64,000 nucleotides of DNA from Metellina segmentata (Eukaryota > Arthropoda > Arachnida > Araneae > Tetragnathidae). The position numbers and the translations under genes are program-made. Below, one piece after another: positions 56,968-64,000 of this stretch; positions within the stretch are counted from its first letter, which is position 1, and the number at the start of each line of letters is the position of its first letter. The DNA lies in NCBI GenBank assembly GCA_947359465.1, contig OX375879.1, positions 123,226,486-123,290,485 on the forward strand, in the 5' to 3' direction. The notes beneath the pieces are model-generated. The model was not told where the DNA came from, made no database searches, and saw only the letters and a list, made by a program, of their open reading frames with translations.

Positions 56968-56971
56968 TTAA
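56678..56971 (+). pseudogene. piggyBac-like N-terminal fragment, right arm
   Basis: A frame of 97 codons with AGPSRPPPPHE (a C-run of 13 bases near 56767) and then KPLTEDEIENLLAELSPIYS. The acidic N-terminal layout is consistent with piggyBac transposases; the catalytic part is absent. The frame ends in the TTAA target site. Confidence 0.55.
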
Positions 56972-58639
56972 TATATGTCAGAGAGGATTATGTTTCTAAA
57001 AATCCTAAGATCAGGCAATACTGTTGTTTGGATGAATGGTCATATCCAAGTTCTCAAGTCTTCGATTGTGTCACATAATTGATAACTTTTCTACTCTTAT
57101 TGAACTGTTTCGAGGAACGTATCAAACATAAATTTTCTAATGAAATAGATGGAGCATGAGCTTGCTACTTCGTGTTATTTCGCCCGGTTTCTTGATTTGG
57201 AGATCCCTGGTTGAGGGCCACGGAGTATAGCAATTTATCCATCGTAGATTCTCCCAACCCCCCCGAGTCGATTCCCAAGCCCACCTGACCTACATTTCGA
57301 GGCCTCTGGTCAGCGAATCCGCCCCCATCGACCTTCCAATGAAATGGACAGAGCATGCGGGTGAAATCGCTGTCGGGATTTCTTAGAAAGGTAAGTCACG
57401 CAAGCATATGAAACGACTTGGAACAACTGACTCGAAAAGCACAGACTGGTGTTATCAATCATTCTGGATTATCACTTAAACCAATCGTCAATTTTATCCC
57501 TCATTTTGATGTTCGTGTTTCTTTCCAATACCACGTGATAAATCGTAAAATCGAGCTCCCGGCAGAAATAACATTAAACTATGCGCACAAGATCCGTCTA
57601 TTTCATTATAAATTGATGTTGTCAAATTTTTGATGTTAAGGGCTGCATTGTATAGCAATTCCGGAGGGGGGAAGAGCAGCATAGTTTAGCAAACAATTGA
57701 GGTAATATTCTAGTTAATGTTGCGACCTCGGCATGATTTCAGTATTTTGTTGCCTAATCAATGTAATTACTAATGGTTAACACTGTCAATAAGACGTTAA
57801 CTTGGAAAACTTTAGATACCCCACCAGCAACTAGCATCGACCCCAGAATGATAATTATAACTTACAAAGAGTTTATAATGAACAGATTTGAATTTCTCCA
57901 TAGTGGCGTGGCCAGAGATGGGTGGGGGTTTCTGGTGGCCCACAAGCTATTCTATTAATTAAACCTATTATGTAAGTTATAATTTTGTTAAATGATAAAT
58001 TCAAGAAAAATTGCGAAAATATGCAAGCGTTATGAATTTGAATTTTCTTATTGTTTGCGTTCTCTCCGAAATAGAATCCTGCCTATTTTAGAGTTTTGAG
58101 AAACCAGTAAGGAAATACCGGCAAAAACGGATTCGGTAGATGGGTTGGAATTAGCGTTAATGAATGGGTATCATTGCAAGCTTTTATTATGTGCGTTATA
58201 GCTTTCAATCATAATTCATGGATCAACTTATAACACAGCAGAAGCAGAAATGCCAGGGTGAGACACAATACCTCCAGAAATCTAATCTTAACGAAAACTT
58301 CTACCCTGAGGTTGAAGGTTCAATAAGCAGAAAAATGTATGTGCTGAAGTGTTTGTATATATATACTTGTATATTTCATTTTTTATATATACTAGTGGGT
58401 TCGGCCCCCTGCTCGCCTCTGTCACAACGAACATTTCCCAATATTCCGAAATTTGTGTGACCAACTTTTGATAGTATCAAATTTATTTATTAACCAATTT
58501 TAAAAATAATTGTACCGCATAAAAGAGGACATTCTAAGGTTCCCAGCGATGTTTTCAAATTAAAATAATAATAATAATAAGATATAGATATGACATATTT
58601 AAAAAAAGTAACGAAAATGTCCTGATTTTTCCAGAATTA
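56972..58639. other. Intergenic DNA
   Basis: A GC-richer patch at about 57180-57360 has C-runs but no recognised gene. An (AAT)n run lies at about 58563-58580. Confidence 0.4.
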
Positions 58640-59110
58640 AAATATATACAAATACAAATACAAATATTGACGACCAGCTACAGGCTCAAGCCCAACAAGG
58701 CTGGTCCTTTGTTTATGAATTCTCCAATTCCCACTGACTATCCAATTGTGTCTTAAATTCGTACACTCCCTTTGAATTAACTATATTTTCTGGCAACGCG
58801 TTCCAACTGTCTATTACCAAACTGGAACCAAATTGAAATTTCTAAAAAAACTCGGCGCCCTGCAAAAATTTACATTTAGAGGTACTCTAAAAAAACACGG
58901 CTGGAGACTGAAAATTTGTACGCCTTTTACACACTCGCATTAGAAATTTTGTTCTTTCTACTTTGACACTTAATAAACCATAAACTAATAGCCCCATCGG
59001 AAAAAAATTTATTCGACTTGTTCCTTGTACAATTTTGAACATACCAATGTCAATTTTGTAATTTTCCGATCCGTAATTTCTCGGGAAACCGTCTAAGAAT
59101 CGAACGAAAA
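58640..59110 (-). mobile_element. CR1/L2-type LINE, 3' end
   Basis: The minus strand encodes DIGMFKIVQGTSRINFFP, then (other frame) VIDSWNALPENIVNSKGVYE, and FKTQLDSQWELENS ending at a stop at 58713-58715. This is the C-terminal tail of CR1/L2/Rex-like reverse transcriptase proteins (usually NVWNSLP..VV..SLNSFK). A short 3' UTR ends in three TATTTG-type repeats, the microsatellite tail typical of the group. It is 5'-truncated. Confidence 0.82.
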
Positions 59111-59234
59111 AAGCGACTTTTTAATCCTGCGGCGGCAGCAGCGAAGGTAACATTTTTTTAATATGGAGAGATTTATAGAGATAGCCATTAAAATCATTTT
59201 TTATTTGTAAATCCATTTTAGTTAGGTATTTTAC

Positions 59235-59420
59235 TTAATGTTGCACTGGAACAACAGAACGGGTTTATGGCGACGGATATTTGAGGCCACGACAGATTTA
59301 ACGTGCACCAGCCCCCACGTACATGATGGTCTGCGGTTGGATCTAGTTCAGAAATCGCAACCATCTGGTTGCTTACTTTTCAAACCGGGGCACACCGCTC
59401 CCCCCATTCCTCATTTGAAT
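59235..59420 (-). mobile_element. SINE family 1, degraded copy
   Basis: Shares GGCCACGACAGATTTAACGT, GATGGTCTGCGGTTGGATC and ATCGCAACCATCTGG with the body of 38861-39255. The tRNA head and tail are missing. Confidence 0.65.
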
Positions 59421-59435
59421 ATTCTTGTTATTGAA

Positions 59436-61159
59436 CGAGCAAAAAAACTCGGGTTGAGTTGTTTAACTCTGGGTTCAAGAGGAAAAAAAATTATCAGAAT
59501 AGATAAACACTTTTGTCTTTCGTAGCATAAAATAATATTTTTTAACACCTTTCTACATTTCTATCATTCCTACAACTTACTTTTAACACAAATCTTACAC
59601 ATACACAACCATCGTAATAATACTTTTTACACACATCGCACCTTTACTGTATGACGAAACTACAAAATGACGAAAGGTGACACTAAAGTTACTACTACCA
59701 ATCACGATTTGGAGGGGATTCGGAATTCCTTTTCTTAAGTTCTTTTCTTATAAAATTTCTCTACTAATTCATAAAAATGACGAGTCTATGAAGAGTGCGG
59801 CATAGTTAACAAAATAATATATTTTATTTCAATTCCGCCATCTTTAGTGGAAGGATGAGAAATGGAAATGCTAAGATATTCATCACTGAGAATTTTAAGG
59901 CCAATATATTTTTTTCTTGAAAATTATATTATCTAGCACGATTAATAATAAAAGAACTTTTTTAAAATTGAATGCCTTCAGTACAGAACTACAAAGGTAA
60001 CTCATTAGCAATTTAAAAAATGGCAAACCGATTTGTTCCCATAGCTTCTTTTAAAGAAATCAATGTTTTCAATGAACTTTTAACGCATAAATAAGATGCT
60101 TAAATACAGCTTCAACTAGTAAAATTGTCCATCTTGATTTTCTGTCATGACAAAGAATTTTTCATTACTTCAAAAAAGTTTTTTAATATTATAATTATTT
60201 TAATAACGGCCAAACTATTTAAAATGTACCTTACTAACAGCCACTTTCAATTGAATACTTTGTGGTGGTGTTACATGTGGTGAAAAAGAATTGTAATTTA
60301 TTAAAATAGTAAATATTTAAAACAGTAAACAGCGAAATAACACAAAATAAAATTGTCGGGGAACAACTTGTTCTTAAGATATTCGTGATTCTTTTTATCT
60401 CTTGATCTTGCACAGTTGCCACAACTTACAACTAAAAGCGCACAAAATTTAAAAATGCGAAATTAATTCCGCGCGAAAGAAACAGAAAATATCACGTGAA
60501 CAACCCAACACGAATTTCCGTACCGTTCGTTGAAAAATATCGTCTGTCCCAAATATTCGTAAATCGTTTATTATTCGCAAAGAATAAAAATTAGACTTTA
60601 AATATTGTTAATGAAGTATCAGAGTTGAAATTAAAGAAAATTATTATTATTTTTTTTAATAATTGCTTTTTTTTATGCAATTGTAATACTCGCCATACAT
60701 TACAGATATTTCCAAAACTGCCAAGTTATCGTTGATTTAAGAATACTAACTCGGATGTTTTGTAATGAAACGTATCTAAATATAAAAATGAAGAAAAGTT
60801 TAATATTGCATTCACTAAACAACTATATGATTTAAAATTTAAAGCATAATGTAATGAAATAAGTGGAATAAAATTCATTTGATGCCTGTACAAACACATA
60901 AACACAAAATAGAACATAGAAAGGAAAAACGGACAATCAAGTTCAGTCACTAAACGAAGATAAGTTCTCGCAATATGCAAAGTTTTATGAAAATATGTTA
61001 AACTGTGTGGACGTATATTACGCACACACAATACAGACAGATGGGCAGACACCAAACGCGCAGGAGACAGATTTCGCATCAGAAGGGTCCAAAACGGATA
61101 GAAAACTCGAAAGGGGTCGAAAATATTCAAAGTGCAAACTCCATTCTTATTAATATCGA
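59436..61159 (-). mobile_element. Helitron family A, copy 6, near full length
   Basis: The plus-strand start CGAGCAAAAAAACTCGGG corresponds to the family 3' terminus with CTAG mutated. The right end CCATTCTTATTAATATCGA precedes T, the complement of the family 5' end. The body is colinear with copy 1 in reverse with extra AT-rich stretches. The minus-strand frame 60726-61172 is Helitron sequence, not a gene. Confidence 0.85.
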
Positions 61160-62936
61160 TATTTCTGTTCAAAACCAGTGTGTGATTAAAGTCCTATAAA
61201 AACTATGCGTCTCTCTAAAATATTAACGTTAGTTTTTTTTTTCTTCTGTGGGTAATTTTCCTGTCTTGGTTAAATTCGAAACCATGCCGCTTTTTGGGAG
61301 CGTGGCCAGGAATGGCGTCGTGCACTTCTTTTGTTTTAGTTTTTGGGCAGGTAGTTAATCGGCAACTGTCAACCGGCGCCACTTGGCCGTAGACTGTAAG
61401 CATCTAATGAAGGGTTTTGTAATTGGACACGCACACACCCGCTTGATTTATGCAACCGTCGCAAAATGGATGGTCGTTTCTCGCATTGTCAAGAAGCCTT
61501 TTAATAACACCCCTCTCCGAAGCATTGACTTCACTTGATGGAGGGGTGGTCAGTTCTTTTTTTTTATTTTACTCCCAGCTCCAGCATGTGTTAATGCTCA
61601 TTAATAAATACCATACTATACATCAGCAGAAACTGTTATATCTGTTGTAGGTCACATTGAAACGAGGATAAGTGGAGTTATTTGAGTATTCCAGATCCTC
61701 CTCACCGTTTCCAGAGGAAAAATTTATATAGCACGTTTGAAAAGCGTTATTTCAAACATTAAAACGCATTTCCCTTACGAAAACTTTCTACAGAAATTTC
61801 TATAGAGAATACGGTCTATAGAATCCTATAGAATTATAGAATTCTATAGAACCCGTAAAAATGGTTCCTAGTAAAGGTACATCACGAGGTCTGGTAATAT
61901 GCAGCATGATTGGCACAATTAAAAATACTGAAAACGAAATGTAACAAAATTATAATAATGCGTAGAAATTTTACACACATTTACAAAATACGAATTAGAT
62001 CTCTGTTCACCTAATCATGAACAAATAACGAATACACTCATTTTCGTTATTCATTATCATTATAGTTGATCGTTTCCCCCAAAATTTTCTGTTTTCAAAG
62101 ATATCTTTACGTTTAGATAGAGCACTAGATTGAACTGTATAGTTCATTTTTGTAATACGGTTTTCTAATAAGCATTTTTGAAAACTTTCTTCAACATTCC
62201 TTAGATGGCTAACATTTAAGAAAATCAGGAATATATTTATAATACATAATTCATTATTAATTTTTATAAGAACTGAATAAAACAAAAAAAGAATAGTGCT
62301 TGTGTTACAACATTGAAGAAGATTTCAAACTATTACGAACATTCAAGTGCACTTAGAATCTACCTAAAATTCTCCTTGCATGATTACTCTATTAATAACA
62401 TATTACAGTGGAATAATCCTGCATAATAGATAAACTGAATAGATAACAAACACACATATAGAATAGATAACAGAATAGATAATAAATCAATACAGATTAC
62501 AGAATGGATGATAACCATGGAAATCTACTTCCCGAGTGATTATATAATCTTTCACTTCCCATTATTGATATACCTTGGTTCGAGAATTATAGTATTGTAC
62601 AATCCGTTTTGGGGGCTTCTCGATATTTGAGTCGCGTGGTTTTAACCCTCTTCGTGGTAGTCTCGTGGAAGTGTCTCGTCACTGTCAACACTAAACCGTA
62701 TAGGATTGGACGAAATATCTCGTGAGAAGGAAAAATCTGTCCATATCATGATCTCGTGATCAACAAAAGTCAAAAGTTTGATGTCGCTCGTGATTAGAAA
62801 AGTTGGAAAGATTTGGATGGCACGCCAGTTATCTCGTTTAAACTTCTTGGAGTTTTAAATATTAAAATAGGTTGAATCTAAGCAATGTGTTTCAGCTAGA
62901 ATCACCGATAAAAGCAAAAGTAAATACACAGTCAAG
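61160..62936. other. Intergenic DNA, nothing recognised
   Basis: A cluster of TATAGAAT/ATTCTATA repeats at 61800-61855 and repeated AATAGATAA near 62430-62480. No coding domain. Confidence 0.4.
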
Positions 62937-64000
62937 TCACATTAATGTGACCACCACCTACTTTCCACGTCAACGTGAAATAACCAATCACAAAAGGCAG
63001 GTGGCAGCACATTGCAGTGGAGTGTATATAAAGGATGTCCTAGGGCATCGGAAAGCATTTCAATCGTTGGCGTAATGCAGAAACGCAGCGATTTATCCGA
63101 CGTCCAAAAGGGCATGATTATTGACTTTCGGGCCAAGGGTGGAAGCATTTCGGAAACGGCTAATTTTGTGAGCTGTTCGCGTACCGCCGTGGTAAAAGTA
63201 TACCGTGCATGGCCAAATAGCACTATCCAAAATCAGCGGCGTGGCACATGTGGTGCACCACGGGCTATAGATGACAGAGGCGAACGAAGACTACGTAGAT
63301 GCGTTCGGGCGAATAGACGTGCAACTGTTGAGCAACTGACCGCCCAGATGAACCAAGGGGCTACCAAGAGTAAATCCTCAACAACGGTTCAGCGAACGTT
63401 GCTGCGCATGGGCCTCCGCAGCAGACGCCTGGTTAATGCACACTATGCTGACTGCTGTTCATTGGCGACGAAGGCTGGAATTTGCACGCCAGTACCGCAA
63501 CTGGACGTCCACAGAGTGGCGACAGGGGGCTTTTTCCGATGAATCACGTTTTATGCTCGATAGGACAGATGAACGTTGGCGTATACGACGTGAAACGTCT
63601 GAAAGCAAACACCCTGCAACAGTTGCCGGAAGGATCCAGGCTGGAGGAGGAAGCATTATGGTTTGGGGAATGTTTTCCTGGCATTCACTGGGTGCACTCA
63701 TCATTGTGGAAGGCACGATGGATCAGCACAATTACGCATCTGTCCTTGCGGACCACGTCCACCCCTACATGCGAATTATTTTTCCTCAGAATGATGGCAT
63801 CTACCAGCAGGACAAAGCGAGGTGTTATACAGCTCGTAGTGTATGTGCGTGGCTCGAAGAGCACCAGGATGAGTTTACCGTACTCCCCTGGTCAGCAAAC
63901 TCACCGGATTTAAACCCAATCGAGAATCTGTGGGACCACCTCGATCGGGTTGTTCGCGCCATGGATCCTCAACCGCGTAATCTAATGCAGCTGGCCACGG
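62937..64000 (+). mobile_element. Tc1-like element, second copy, cut by window end
   Basis: Starts CACAGTCAAGTCACATTAAT after a TA at 62935-62936; the terminal repeat matches that of 26667-27830. The right end lies beyond the window. Confidence 0.93.
63075..64000 (+). pseudogene. Tc1-like transposase, one frameshift, 36-residue D-E spacing
   Basis: The start MQKRSDLSDVQKGMIIDFRA is shared with the 26.8 kb copy. Frame 1 runs to about 63440 (helix-turn-helix GGSISETANFVSCSRTAVVK; MNQGATKSKSSTTVQRTLLR). A single frameshift near 63441-63444 moves it to a frame open to the window end. That frame reads LTAVHWRRRLEFARQYRNWT, GAFSDESRFMLDRTDERWRI (first Asp), AGGGSIMVWGMFSW, YQQDKARCYTARS (second Asp; usual DNARCH is DKARCY) and NSPDLNPIENLWD (Glu). 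All three acidic residues are present, with 36 residues between the last two. It is the best-preserved transposase in the window but not intact. Confidence 0.92.

Noticed and set aside
57165..57356. Glycine-rich 63-codon frame
   Set aside because: GC-richer patch without domain, repeat or splice evidence; likely chance.
60726..61172. 148-codon minus-strand frame as a gene
   Set aside because: It lies within Helitron family A copy 6 and corresponds to noncoding sequence in the other copies.

Overview
The window reads as AT-rich, repeat-dominated nuclear DNA of an invertebrate animal, most likely an arthropod. The evidence is the mix of elements: several Tc1-like lineages, hAT, piggyBac-like, Helitron and Helentron relics, tRNA-derived SINEs and a CR1/L2-type LINE tail. 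No bacterial-type operon, intact cellular gene, rRNA gene, free-standing tRNA gene or CRISPR array is visible. Nearly every protein-like stretch is a broken transposase or helicase. The exact taxon cannot be named from the sequence alone.

Layout. (1) 226-12150 is one very large palindrome: two inverted arms of about 5.2 kb (left arm 6.5 kb because it carries a 1.34 kb Helitron) around a 167-base spacer at 6758-6924. Each arm holds a decayed hAT transposase relic (outer part), a small hAT-like terminal-repeat element, and next to the centre a 101-base stretch that looks like an exon. (2) 12151-17865 is mostly unannotatable DNA with a 36-base minisatellite at 15500-15793 and a GC-richer block at about 16790-17200. 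(3) 17866-26121 holds a Helitron (family B), two Tc1-like relics, a long relic of an unclassified DDE-type transposase, and a SINE with a 13-base target duplication. (4) 26196-30175 is an older, diverged palindrome whose two ends are both Helitron-B 5' ends and which was later hit by a complete 1164-base Tc1-like element. (5) 30470-36948 has a Tc1 fragment abutting a Helitron helicase fragment, inverted SINE/Helitron pieces, repeats rich in ATCGATGT, a fold-back repeat and a 571-base Tc1 derivative. (6) 37010-43290 is a nest of Helitron family A copies, containing a SINE and a Tc1 relic. (7) 44634-47765 is a Tc1-like element that was invaded by a Helentron-type piece encoding the end of a PIF1-like helicase fused to an endonuclease domain, framed by perfect 18-base inverted repeats. 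(8) 48-64 kb adds more Helitron pieces, a probable Harbinger relic, a piggyBac-like fold-back element between TTAA duplications, a LINE 3' end and, at the window end, a nearly complete Tc1-like transposase.

The parts do not form a pathway; they record successive insertions. Nesting gives relative ages: palindrome I formed before the Helitron at 3478-4814 entered its left arm; the diverged palindrome at 26-30 kb existed before the Tc1-like element at 26667; the Tc1-like element at 44634-47765 predates the Helentron piece inside it. The most unusual structures are the 12 kb palindrome with its mirrored exon-like core, and the helicase-endonuclease fragment with perfect terminal inverted repeats.
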